DNA of 40,357 nucleotides from positions 1 through 40,357 of the forward strand of contig CAIUIT010000104.1 of assembly GCA_903899375.1 (NCBI GenBank), given 5' to 3'. The notes beneath the pieces are model-generated. The model was given only the letters and a program-made list of their open reading frames with translations. It searched no databases and was not told the origin of the DNA. Positions 27,408-36,074 of the stretch are shown here, piece after piece. The translations under genes were made by a program, and so were the position numbers. Numbering within the stretch: position 1 is the first letter of the stretch; each line of letters begins with the position of its first letter. Source of the DNA: an uncultured Actinomycetes bacterium (GTDB taxonomy: Bacteria; Actinomycetota; Actinomycetes; Nanopelagicales; Nanopelagicaceae).

Positions 27408-30170
27408 ATGAATTTGGGTATCAAGCTTGTGATCGTGGAGTCCCCTGCAAAGGCGCGCAAAATTGGCGCCTTTCTAGGGGATGACTACGTAGTCGAAGCC
27501 TCTGTTGGTCATATTCGTGATCTACCGCAACGTGCCGCTGATATTCCTGCTGAATATAAGAAGATTGCATGGGCTAAAGAGGGTGTAAATATCGCGGAGG
27601 ATTTTGCTCCGCTCTATGTCATTAACCCAGATAAGCGTGCCAAGGTGAATGAACTTAAAGCGCTCATGAAGGGAGCCGATGAACTGATTCTGGCTACCGA
27701 TGAGGACCGCGAGGGCGAAGCGATTGCTTGGCATTTGATAGAAGTATTGCGTCCAAAGATTCCTATTAGCCGCATGGTCTTTCATGAGATCACAAAAGAG
27801 GCGATCCAAGAGGCCGCTAAAAATACCCGCGATCTGGATTATCGCTTGGTAGATGCCCAAGAAACTCGTCGAGTGCTCGATCGTTTATACGGCTATCGCC
27901 TCTCTCCCGTTTTATGGAAGAAAGTCATGCCACGGATCAGCGCTGGCCGTGTGCAATCAGTGGCGACACGTTTGATCGTTGAACGCGAACGTGAGCGAAT
28001 GGCATTTATTTCTTCTGCATGGTGGGATCTCAAAGCAGAGACGGATCAGAATTTCACCGCTCGCCTCCTTTCACTCGACGGTAAGCGCGTGGCCACAACA
28101 AATGACTTTGACGAAACCGGTGGACTTAAAGAGAAATCAATTGGCAACATCCTCTTATTGGAAGAAACCTCTGCAAATGCATTAACTCAGAGCTTGGTTG
28201 GATCGAAACTCACGGTAATAAGTACCGAAGAATCACCTCGCACTGAACGTCCAAAGGCGCCGTTCACAACTTCAACAATGCAGCAAGATGCCGGCTCGCG
28301 TTTAGGTTGGGGTGCGCAAATAACAATGCGTATCGCGCAACGACTCTATGAAAATGGCTACATCACCTATATGCGAACAGATTCGGTAACGCTTTCGCAA
28401 TCGGCAATTTCTACGGCTCGGGCCCAGGCCACCTCTTTGTACGGCAAGGAATACATTCCACCAACTCCACGGGTATATGAAGGTAAGACGAAGAATGCCC
28501 AAGAAGCGCATGAAGCGATCCGTCCCGCTGGAGAAACCTTTAAAACTCCCGGTGAGCTAGCCCCAGAGCTCAGTCGCGACGAATTTGCACTTTATGATTT
28601 GATTTGGAAGCGAACAATTGCATCACAGATGTCCGATGCCAAGAAGATGCAGATGCGCGTTGACTTCGAAGTTTCTACAAATGTTGGTGCAAACGCAATC
28701 TTCCGCGCCAACGGTTCTGTTCTCACTTTTCCTGGTTTCTTAGCAGCATACGAAGATGTGCTGGAAGAGGGTGCGCCAGAGGCCGATGATGAATCCAAGC
28801 GTCTGCCCCCAATGGCTATCGGTGACATTGTTGGCGTCAAGCAATATTCCTATGAAGGTCACGAAACTAAGCCCCCCGCACGCTATACAGAACCATCTCT
28901 GGTTAAGAAATTGGAAGAGTTGGGAATTGGTCGCCCTTCAACTTTTGCTTCAATCATGAGCACCATTCAGGACCGCGGTTACGTTGCCAAACGTGGTCGA
29001 GCACTCGTCCCTACATTTTTGGCATTTAGCGTTACTGGTTTATTGGAACAACACTTTTCTAAGTTAGTCGACTACGAATTCACTGCATCGATGGAAGAGG
29101 ATCTCGACAAGATCGCAAATGGTGAAGCCGATCGGGTTGAGTGGTTAACGCGTTTCTTCTATGGCCATGATGATGTACCTGGCCTAGAAGCGCTGGCCTC
29201 CGATCTCGGCGCGATTGATGCGCAACAGATCAACACGATGAAGATGGGTCAAGATATTGAAATTCGAGTGGGTCGCTATGGGGCATATATCCAGCAAGGC
29301 GAAGGTGATAATCGCAAGTTTGCCAACATCCCAGAGAACATGGCCCCCGATGAACTGACGCTTGATGTGGCAATTGAATTGTTGGCCAAACCATCGGGTG
29401 AACGTGAATTGGGAGTTGAGCCCCTCACCGGATATCCACTTGTAGCAAAGTCGGGTCGCTTTGGTCCATACGTCACTCAAATCTTTCCTGAACCAGAATT
29501 GGTTGTTGATAAGAAGACCGGCGAACTCAAGAAACCTCGCAAGAAGAAGGATGCTCCGAAACCTAAGACGGCATCACTCCTTTCCACAATGACGCTAGAT
29601 ACGATCACGATGGATGATGCTCTCAAGTTGATGTCTCTGCCAAGAACGCTTGGTGAATATGAAGATGAAACGATCACCGTTCAGAACGGTCGCTACGGAC
29701 CTTACTTAACAAAGGGAAGTGATTCTCGAACCCTTACCTCTGAAGATCAACTCTTTGACATCTCTCTGGATGAAGCAATCGCAATTTATAAAGAGCCAAA
29801 GGTGCGCCGCCGGGGTGTTGCAAAGCCACCAGTTAAAGATTTAGGTGTTGATCCTGCATCCCAGCGCCCGGTTCTCGTTAAAGATGGCCGCTTCGGTCTT
29901 TACGTCACCGATGGAGAGACCAACGCAACGCTGCGTCGTGGGGATACCGTCGAATTCCTTACCCTTGAACGTGGCATGGAGTTATTGGCTGGGCGACGGG
30001 CTTGGGAGGCTGAAAATGGTGGCGCAACTCGTGTAAAGAAGAAGTCAACGCGAGCAAAGAAGAGCGCTCCCACCCTGACCGCTAAGACGGTAAAAGCCAC
30101 TGGAGCACCTAAAACCAAGAAGAAAGCCGCCTCTGGCAAGGGCAAAGCTACTTCTGTCGCTAGCCTCTAG
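27408..30170 (+). CDS. topA: DNA topoisomerase I (type IA)
   Basis: TopA relaxes negative supercoils. The TOPRIM domain begins LVIVESPAKARKIG and contains DEDREGEAIAWH. The catalytic tyrosine is Y321 in GYITYMRTDS. There are no zinc fingers. The C-terminal half instead has four Topo_C-type repeats (GRYGAYIQQ, GRFGPYVTQ, GRYGPYLTKG, GRFGLYVTDG) and a Lys/Ala-rich tail, the actinobacterial arrangement used for processivity. ATG 27408 follows GGAG closely; TTG 27405 or TTG 27414 are alternatives. It lies 10 bases before the MFS-tmk gene. Confidence 0.97.
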   Translation: MNLGIKLVIVESPAKARKIGAFLGDDYVVEASVGHIRDLPQRAADIPAEYKKIAWAKEGVNIAEDFAPLYVINPDKRAKVNELKALMKGADELILATDEDREGEAIAWHLIEVLRPKIPISRMVFHEITKEAIQEAAKNTRDLDYRLVDAQETRRVLDRLYGYRLSPVLWKKVMPRISAGRVQSVATRLIVERERERMAFISSAWWDLKAETDQNFTARLLSLDGKRVATTNDFDETGGLKEKSIGNILLLEETSANALTQSLVGSKLTVISTEESPRTERPKAPFTTSTMQQDAGSRLGWGAQITMRIAQRLYENGYITYMRTDSVTLSQSAISTARAQATSLYGKEYIPPTPRVYEGKTKNAQEAHEAIRPAGETFKTPGELAPELSRDEFALYDLIWKRTIASQMSDAKKMQMRVDFEVSTNVGANAIFRANGSVLTFPGFLAAYEDVLEEGAPEADDESKRLPPMAIGDIVGVKQYSYEGHETKPPARYTEPSLVKKLEELGIGRPSTFASIMSTIQDRGYVAKRGRALVPTFLAFSVTGLLEQHFSKLVDYEFTASMEEDLDKIANGEADRVEWLTRFFYGHDDVPGLEALASDLGAIDAQQINTMKMGQDIEIRVGRYGAYIQQGEGDNRKFANIPENMAPDELTLDVAIELLAKPSGERELGVEPLTGYPLVAKSGRFGPYVTQIFPEPELVVDKKTGELKKPRKKKDAPKPKTASLLSTMTLDTITMDDALKLMSLPRTLGEYEDETITVQNGRYGPYLTKGSDSRTLTSEDQLFDISLDEAIAIYKEPKVRRRGVAKPPVKDLGVDPASQRPVLVKDGRFGLYVTDGETNATLRRGDTVEFLTLERGMELLAGRRAWEAENGGATRVKKKSTRAKKSAPTLTAKTVKATGAPKTKKKAASGKGKATSVASL

Positions 30171-30179
30171 GCTTAACCC

Positions 30180-32213
30180 ATGTCTCAAGCGCTGCCATAC
30201 CCATCGGCTCCGGCGCAATCGGAGTCTCGTAGCGTTCTTGCTATCCCGGCCTTCCGCAAGCTCTGGAAGAGCATGGCCTTCTCCTCCTTCGGAGATTGGC
30301 TCGGTCTCTTGGCCACTACTGCCCTCGCTCAAGAACTAGCAGGCGGAAACTACAAGAAAGCCAACTTTGCTATCGCGGGTGTCTTTATCGTACGGCTATT
30401 GCCAGCAGTTCTCTTAGGACCAATAGCCGGAGTTATCGCCGATCGCTTTGACCGCCGTCGCTTGATGATCGTGTGCGACATTTTACGATTCGGTTTCTAC
30501 CTCTCGATTCCCATCGTTCACAATTACATCTGGCTCTATACCGCAACGGTGATCGTTGAATCCATCACGCTTTTCTGGTCGCCGGCCAAAGAGGCCTCTG
30601 TTCCTAATCTCGTGCCGAAGGACAAGCTCGAATCCGCAAATCAAATGACCCTGTTAGCGAGTTATGGAAGCGCTCCCGTTGCTGCTTTGATGTTTGCAAT
30701 TCTGGCCGGTGTCGCAGCAACTCTGACGTCGATTTCTAATGCACGATATGCCTCTACGGCTGACTTGGCCCTTTATATCGATGCAATTTCATTTTTATAT
30801 ACCGCATGGGTGGTTTATCAATTACAGACTATTCCTAAAGGCGCCGCTTCAAAGAGCGCAGTGAATGACAATATTGGAAAGTCTCTTATTGATGGATTTA
30901 AATTTGTATCGCAATCAAAGGTTATTAGTGGATTGATTCTCGGAATGCTTGGAGCCTTTTTCGCAGCAGGAGCTGTAATTGGTCTTGCTCGAACTTTTGT
31001 GGGCGACCTCAACGCTGGAGATGCCGCGTACGGAATTCTCTTCGGTTCTGTATTCACAGGTCTTGCCCTGGGAATTTGGCTCGGACCAAAAATATTCGGT
31101 CAATTCTCTAGACGTCGCATCTTTGGTATCTCACTCACCATCTCTTCAGCATTTTTGGTAGTTCTATCGCTCGTCTCTAACTTGGTTCTGGCAATGTTGA
31201 TAACGATCTTTCTTGGAGCTTTCGCCGGCTTGTCGTGGGTCACTGGATTCACCATGCTCGGTATGGAAGTGGAAGACGAGGTCCGCGGTCGCATTTTTGC
31301 CTTCGTGCAATCACTTATTCGCATCTCTTTAGTTCTCGTTCTTGCAATCGCGCCGGTAATTGCTGCATCTATCGGCCGTCATCAATTCACCGTAAATAAC
31401 ATTCACCTTCATTACAGTGGTGCTTCATTCACGATGTTTGGTGCTGGAATTATTGGTCTAGTTGTCGGGATATTCTCATATAAGCGTATGAAAGACCGCC
31501 CCAATGTTTCTTTCTTCTCGGACATCATGGCAGCTTTCCGCGGAGAGCTAGGCGGAATCACAGGCCAGGCGCATAAGGGGATCTTCATTGCATTTGAAGG
31601 TGGCGAAGGTTCTGGAAAATCCACGCAGGCCGAGATGCTCAAGAAGTATCTCGTGAGCGTTGGGGAAAACGTTATCGTCACTAGAGAGCCTGGTGGAACG
31701 GTTCTTGGGAAGCAGTTACGAAAGATTTTGCTGGACCCAAAGACGGGGGCCATCTCCCCTCGCGCTGAAGCGCTCTTATATGCAGCCGATCGCGCCAATC
31801 ACGTCTTTTCGCTCATAGAACCTGCCCTTGAACGCGGCGATGTCGTTATTACAGATCGATATTTGGATTCATCTATTGCCTATCAAGGTGCCGGAAGAAT
31901 CTTGCTTCCAAGCGAAGTCGCTCGAATTTCACGCTGGGCGACGGAATCACTAACACCAAATCTAACTTTCATTTTGGATCTCCCAGCTGAAATTGGTTTG
32001 AGCAGACTTGATAGCATCGATCGGTTAGAACAAGAACCGCTCGCTTTTCACGAACGAGTACGCCGTGAATTTCTTAACTTGGCCAATATCGACCCAGATC
32101 GGTATTTTGTAGTTGATGCAACCCAGAGCGTAGAAGCGATAGCTCAGCAGATTCACGAGCGAGTGTCTACGATTCCTCTCTTGAAGATCAATCGCGAAAA
32201 TACCAAGAAGTAG
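30180..32213 (+). CDS. tmk: MFS transporter-thymidylate kinase fusion
   Basis: This 677-residue protein joins two enzymes. Residues about 20-440 form a 10-12 helix MFS-like membrane domain (AGVIADRFDRRRLMIVCD and a second loop with GRIFAFVQS). Residues about 468-677 are a complete thymidylate kinase: P-loop GGEGSGKST (474-482), TREPGGT, the DRY motif in ITDRYLDSSIAYQGAG, and a lid segment RLDSIDRLEQE. The kinase makes dTDP for DNA synthesis; the role of the membrane part is unknown. Similar fusions are known in Streptomyces, also between topA and holB. No internal start with a good ribosome binding site was noticed before the kinase. Confidence 0.95.
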   Translation: MSQALPYPSAPAQSESRSVLAIPAFRKLWKSMAFSSFGDWLGLLATTALAQELAGGNYKKANFAIAGVFIVRLLPAVLLGPIAGVIADRFDRRRLMIVCDILRFGFYLSIPIVHNYIWLYTATVIVESITLFWSPAKEASVPNLVPKDKLESANQMTLLASYGSAPVAALMFAILAGVAATLTSISNARYASTADLALYIDAISFLYTAWVVYQLQTIPKGAASKSAVNDNIGKSLIDGFKFVSQSKVISGLILGMLGAFFAAGAVIGLARTFVGDLNAGDAAYGILFGSVFTGLALGIWLGPKIFGQFSRRRIFGISLTISSAFLVVLSLVSNLVLAMLITIFLGAFAGLSWVTGFTMLGMEVEDEVRGRIFAFVQSLIRISLVLVLAIAPVIAASIGRHQFTVNNIHLHYSGASFTMFGAGIIGLVVGIFSYKRMKDRPNVSFFSDIMAAFRGELGGITGQAHKGIFIAFEGGEGSGKSTQAEMLKKYLVSVGENVIVTREPGGTVLGKQLRKILLDPKTGAISPRAEALLYAADRANHVFSLIEPALERGDVVITDRYLDSSIAYQGAGRILLPSEVARISRWATESLTPNLTFILDLPAEIGLSRLDSIDRLEQEPLAFHERVRREFLNLANIDPDRYFVVDATQSVEAIAQQIHERVSTIPLLKINRENTKK

Positions 32214-32215
32214 TC

Positions 32216-33364
32216 ATGTCGGTCTTTGATTCACTTATCGATCAGAATGAGACGGTTGCAATTCTGAAAGAGGCGACCATCGCCGCCAAGAATAATGAGG
32301 ATGAATCACAAAACATGACTCATGCTTGGCTCTTTACCGGGCCACCAGGTTCGGGTCGAAGTAATACCGCTTTAGCATTTGCAGCAGCCCTGCTCTGTCC
32401 CGACTCGGGATGTAATCACTGCGTAAATTGTGCTACGGCTCTTAAAGGAACACATGCAGATGTAGAGCTGATAAAAACCGAAGGTCTCTCTATTAAGATC
32501 GATGAAGTTCGAGATCTAATTACCAGAGCCTCATGGAGCCCAGCCGTTGCTCAATATCGCGTAGTGATTATTGAAGATGCTGATCGCTTGACCGAATCGG
32601 CAGCGAATGCGTTACTCAAAGCAATTGAAGAGCCGGGTTTACGAACGGTCTGGCTACTTTGCGCGCCAACTCTTACTGACGTGCTTCCTACTATTCGCTC
32701 GCGTACCAGAAACTTAATATTGCGCACCCCATCTATCGCGGCCGTTACTAAACTTTTGGAGGGCGAGCTAATTTCACATTCCGTCGCCGAACTTTCGGCG
32801 CGCGCCTCCCAAGGACATATTGGGCGAGCCCGCTATTTAGCCAATGACCCAGAAGCGCGGACTCGACGTACGGATATTCTGAAACTCCCTCTGACTATTA
32901 CCGATATCGCCTCAGCATTTAAATGTGCCCAATTATTGGTCGATGCCGCCAAACGGGAAGCCGAGACGGATGCCGAGAAGAGGAACGACCTTGAGAGTTC
33001 TGCCTTAAAAGAAGCTTGGGGCCAACAGGGAAGTCGAATGGTTCAGGGTGGGGCTAAGGCGATCAAAGAGTTGGAGAAAGATCAAAAGTCCAGACAAACT
33101 AGAATGGTGCGAGATTACTTAGATCGAGCACTGTTAGATATTGCGACCTTCTATCGTGACACCTTACTTGTGCAAAGTGGGATGAAATCTGAAGACTCTC
33201 TTATCAATAGCGATATGCAGCGCGAGATTGCTATCGTAGCCAGTAATACGACATCGGAAATAACTTTAAGGAAGCTAGAGGCAATCATGAACACGCGCAC
33301 CAATCTATCGCGCAACGCTGCTCCGCTACTTGCTGTGGAGGCGTTAATGGTGCAACTACGATGA
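32216..33364 (+). CDS. holB: DNA polymerase III delta prime subunit
   Basis: This clamp-loader subunit is 382 residues long. It has an AAA+ fold with GPPGSGRS at residues 42-49, in which arginine R48 replaces the Walker A lysine, fitting a subunit that need not hydrolyse ATP. The zinc module uses C61, C66, C69 and C72. The segments VVIIEDADRLTESAANALLKAIEEP and LPTIRSRTRNL are diagnostic. It follows the tmk fusion by 2 bases and overlaps the secreted hydrolase gene by 4 bases, a conserved actinobacterial cluster. Confidence 0.93.
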   Translation: MSVFDSLIDQNETVAILKEATIAAKNNEDESQNMTHAWLFTGPPGSGRSNTALAFAAALLCPDSGCNHCVNCATALKGTHADVELIKTEGLSIKIDEVRDLITRASWSPAVAQYRVVIIEDADRLTESAANALLKAIEEPGLRTVWLLCAPTLTDVLPTIRSRTRNLILRTPSIAAVTKLLEGELISHSVAELSARASQGHIGRARYLANDPEARTRRTDILKLPLTITDIASAFKCAQLLVDAAKREAETDAEKRNDLESSALKEAWGQQGSRMVQGGAKAIKELEKDQKSRQTRMVRDYLDRALLDIATFYRDTLLVQSGMKSEDSLINSDMQREIAIVASNTTSEITLRKLEAIMNTRTNLSRNAAPLLAVEALMVQLR

Positions 33365-34842
33365 GACGCACTATTGCGATATTTGCAGCTTTCTCTGCAG
33401 CTCTCTCCAGCTTTGTTTCCCCCGCCTTCGCCAGTCAAACGTGGACTTTGGCAACATTGCAGTCACAGACTCTTAAGTGGACTCCGTGCAATAGCGGCTT
33501 TGAATGCGCTCAATTCAAAGTACCTGTGGATTACAACCATATCAAGAGCGACACATTCACTTTGCAAGTGATTAAACATGTGGCGAATATCCCGTCCCAG
33601 CGCCTCGGCTCCCTCATTATGAATCCTGGGGGGCCAGGTGGTTCTGGGATCCAATATGTAGAGGCCGCTGACTCTATTGTTTCAATGAAGATTGAAGACG
33701 TTTATGATTTAATCGGGTTTGATCCACGCGGAGTTAATCTCTCACAGCCCATTCGTTGCTTAACGGACCCACAAGAGGACTATTTCCTTGGTGGAGATGG
33801 CTCTGTGCAGACTCCAGCTGATCTAGCTGCTGCAATCTCTTCTTCGAAATTGATGGCCTCTGCATGTGCGATGTCGGCAGGAAATAAGTTGGGTCACTAC
33901 TCAACACTAGAAACCGCTCGAGATATGGAACTTTTGCGGATACTTCTCAAGTCGCCAAAGCTAAATTACATCGGTAAGTCATATGGAACTTTCCTTGGAA
34001 CCCTTTATGCAGCTCTATATCCAAAGACGACCGGTCTCATGGTGTTGGATGGTGCCGTCGACCCAAACATTCCTGTGCGCGATCAAAATATTGCACAGGC
34101 GGTCGGTTTCGATACCGCATTGAAATCTTTTGTAGCAGCAAATCCGACCTTCTCAATAAAGCAAATTCAAACATTCTTACAGACTTCGCGAACCAAACCA
34201 TTAGTGGATCGCAATCATCGCCAGCTCTCCGAGTCGCTGGTCGTAACTGGAATTGCCGCTTCGCTGTACGACCCGACAAATGGATGGCCCTTATTGGCAA
34301 AGGCGTTAACAGAAGCGTTTACGAATAAGAATCCCTTCGGTTTCTTTCTGCTCTCTGACTCTTATAACGAACGCGATAAAAATGGCCATTATGTATCTAA
34401 TCAAACCGATATTGCTGAAGTCGTTTCTTGCCTGGATTTTAAAGATCCGCGCACATTGAGTCAGATACAGGCTGATGCAAAGAACTTTGCCGCCGCCGCG
34501 CCCATCTTCGGGCCCTACCTCGCATTTTCAGGGCTGCCTTGTCTCTACTGGCAGGCCAAGCCTGTTGCGGCCCCAGTTCTTACCCACCTAACCACTAACC
34601 CGCTCTTAGTTATTGGCACTACCCGTGATCCTGCCACGCCCTACCAGTGGGCCAAATCGCTACACAAAGCGCTGCTCAACAGCACTCTGATCACCTTAAA
34701 TGGGGATGGTCATACCGGCGCCAACCGGGGCAGTGCCTGCGTAGATAAGGCCATGAATCACTATCTGCTGACCGGGAAGCTTCCCGTCCATGACATTACC
34801 TGCGATACCGACGCCGCCCTCTCCGCAGCGATCACGGCCTAA
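33361..34842 (+). CDS. Secreted alpha/beta-hydrolase peptidase (TAP/S33 family)
   Basis: The 493-residue protein has a Sec signal peptide (MRRT then a hydrophobic run ending SPAFA-SQ) and an alpha/beta-hydrolase fold with a TAP-like C-terminal domain. The nucleophile is S207 in GKSYGTFLG, with D423 (GTTRDPATP) and H451 (GDGHTGA) completing the triad. The oxyanion region MNPGGPGGSG is typical of tripeptidyl/prolyl aminopeptidases of family S33. It is likely exported to release short peptides for uptake. A homologous gene follows holB in Streptomyces. The exact specificity is unknown. Confidence 0.93.
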   Translation: MRRTIAIFAAFSAALSSFVSPAFASQTWTLATLQSQTLKWTPCNSGFECAQFKVPVDYNHIKSDTFTLQVIKHVANIPSQRLGSLIMNPGGPGGSGIQYVEAADSIVSMKIEDVYDLIGFDPRGVNLSQPIRCLTDPQEDYFLGGDGSVQTPADLAAAISSSKLMASACAMSAGNKLGHYSTLETARDMELLRILLKSPKLNYIGKSYGTFLGTLYAALYPKTTGLMVLDGAVDPNIPVRDQNIAQAVGFDTALKSFVAANPTFSIKQIQTFLQTSRTKPLVDRNHRQLSESLVVTGIAASLYDPTNGWPLLAKALTEAFTNKNPFGFFLLSDSYNERDKNGHYVSNQTDIAEVVSCLDFKDPRTLSQIQADAKNFAAAAPIFGPYLAFSGLPCLYWQAKPVAAPVLTHLTTNPLLVIGTTRDPATPYQWAKSLHKALLNSTLITLNGDGHTGANRGSACVDKAMNHYLLTGKLPVHDITCDTDAALSAAITA

Positions 34843-34844
34843 TC

Positions 34845-34872
34845 CCCAAGTTGGTAAAAAGTACCCCTTGGG
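34845..34872 (+). terminator. Candidate hairpin terminator without U-tract
   Basis: CCCAAG (34845-34850) pairs with CTTGGG (34867-34872), and inside it GGTA (34853-34856) pairs with TACC (34862-34865) around a short A-rich loop. No T-run follows. It fills most of the 48-base gap after the secreted hydrolase gene, so it may end the topA-tmk-holB-hydrolase transcript. Confidence 0.4.
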
Positions 34873-34890
34873 ATACGGCAGTATTTCCCT

Positions 34891-35535
34891 ATGCGCCTCG
34901 ATCACGTTTCCTACGTAACCAGTCACGAACAACTTTCTGACACCGTTCAACGCCTAGGCTCCAAGTTAGGAACGACCTTCGTCGACGGTGGTATTCACCC
35001 TCGTTTTGGAACCCGAAATTTCACAGCCCCACTTCAGAATGGTCATTATCTTGAAGTTGTTTGCCCCCTCGATCATCCAGCTACAGATAGCAATGCATTT
35101 GGACGCGCAGTTTCCAAGCGCGCAAATGAAGGTGGAGGTTGGTTGACGTGGGTCTTATCGACCGACGACATTAAACCAATTGAAACTCGGATTGGTCGTC
35201 TGGCAGCAGAAGGTCATCGCATGAAACCCGATGGTACTGATCTGCGTTGGAAGCAGATCGGCGTCAACGATATTTTGCAAGATAAGCAACTACCATTCTT
35301 TATTCAATGGCTTACATCTGATCATCCATCTAAGGATGGAATCGCAACCGCTTCGATCACTAAGGTTGAATTTGCTGGTGATAAAGAGAAGATTAAGGAA
35401 TATGCTGGATCTGAAGTTTCAGAAGCAATCGGCGATGTCGAAATCATTTGGGTAGATGCATCAACGAACGATGGAGAGACTGGAATTGTTGCGGTCTATC
35501 TACAAACTCCAACTGGCGAAATTCGCGTTGATTAA
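34891..35535 (+). CDS. Glyoxalase-like (VOC superfamily) domain protein
   Basis: This 214-residue protein begins MRLDHVSYVTSHEQLSDTV, the first beta strand and helix of a vicinal-oxygen-chelate (Glyoxalase_3-like) fold with a potential metal-ligand His5. HPRFGTRNFTAPLQNGHYLEVVCP is the second conserved block with a potential metal-site glutamate. Members are often annotated only as glyoxalase-like, and the substrate is unknown. It lies alone on the + strand. Its stop overlaps the convergent small gene by 4 bases. Confidence 0.8.
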   Translation: MRLDHVSYVTSHEQLSDTVQRLGSKLGTTFVDGGIHPRFGTRNFTAPLQNGHYLEVVCPLDHPATDSNAFGRAVSKRANEGGGWLTWVLSTDDIKPIETRIGRLAAEGHRMKPDGTDLRWKQIGVNDILQDKQLPFFIQWLTSDHPSKDGIATASITKVEFAGDKEKIKEYAGSEVSEAIGDVEIIWVDASTNDGETGIVAVYLQTPTGEIRVD

Positions 35536-35972
35536 ACTCCTTGGGTTACTTTAAATCGAGCACGCTCTAATTCTTCACCATCAATTTCACAGGTAAAAAG
35601 ATAAGAACCTAAACGTGGAATTGGTAACATTGGCATATTGAAACCAAGGTTGATTACCTGCCACTCACCTGGTTCTAGTCCTTCGGGGCGACCAACTTGG
35701 AAACTCATCTCAGCTCTAAATGGCCCAAAGGTGTCGGGGCTGGTTGGCAATAGAACATCTTGGCCGTCGATGTCTTGTAAGCGAATAAGCAATAGATGAT
35801 CACGATTGGTCATATCCCAAGGGACCTTCACCTGCACTGCTATCGCAACGTTTATTGGCCACGGGGCGAGAACCCCAGCGGGCACGGTCACGCGGTCAAT
35901 TCCACCCCCAGAGATGTACAAAAGCCCATTCGGGGTTTCAACGTGATTGCAGAGGATGGCAGATAGTTCCAT
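35532..35972 (-). CDS. DUF6941-like small conserved protein
   Basis: The 146-residue protein begins MELSAILCNHVETPNGLLYISGGG and looks like an all-beta domain of the DUF6941 type. It has an ISGGGIDRVTVP strand, PINVAIAVQVKVPWD, and a C-terminal LGSYLFTCEIDGEEL region. I start at 35972, because upstream in-frame codons run antisense through the tRNA-Thr gene; ATG 35996 is an alternative with a GAGG before it. Function is unknown. It diverges from tRNA-Thr with only 27 bases between the two. Confidence 0.7.
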   Translation of the reverse strand: MELSAILCNHVETPNGLLYISGGGIDRVTVPAGVLAPWPINVAIAVQVKVPWDMTNRDHLLLIRLQDIDGQDVLLPTSPDTFGPFRAEMSFQVGRPEGLEPGEWQVINLGFNMPMLPIPRLGSYLFTCEIDGEELERARFKVTQGV

Positions 35973-35999
35973 AACGCACAGGGTACTCTTACGCATTGC

Positions 36000-36074
36000 G
36001 CCTCGGTGGCTCAGTGGTAGAGCAGCCCACTCGTAATGGGCAGGTCGCCGGTTCAATCCCGGCCCGAGGCTCCA
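36000..36074 (+). tRNA. tRNA-Thr (CGT anticodon), CCA encoded
   Basis: The cloverleaf is complete: acceptor GCCTCGG/CCGAGGC, D-arm GCTC...GAGC, anticodon arm GCCCA-CTCGTAA-TGGGC (anticodon CGT), T-arm GCCGG-TTCAATC-CCGGC, discriminator T and encoded CCA. The 3' 22 bases overlap the end of the convergent MFS gene on the opposite strand. Confidence 0.98.
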
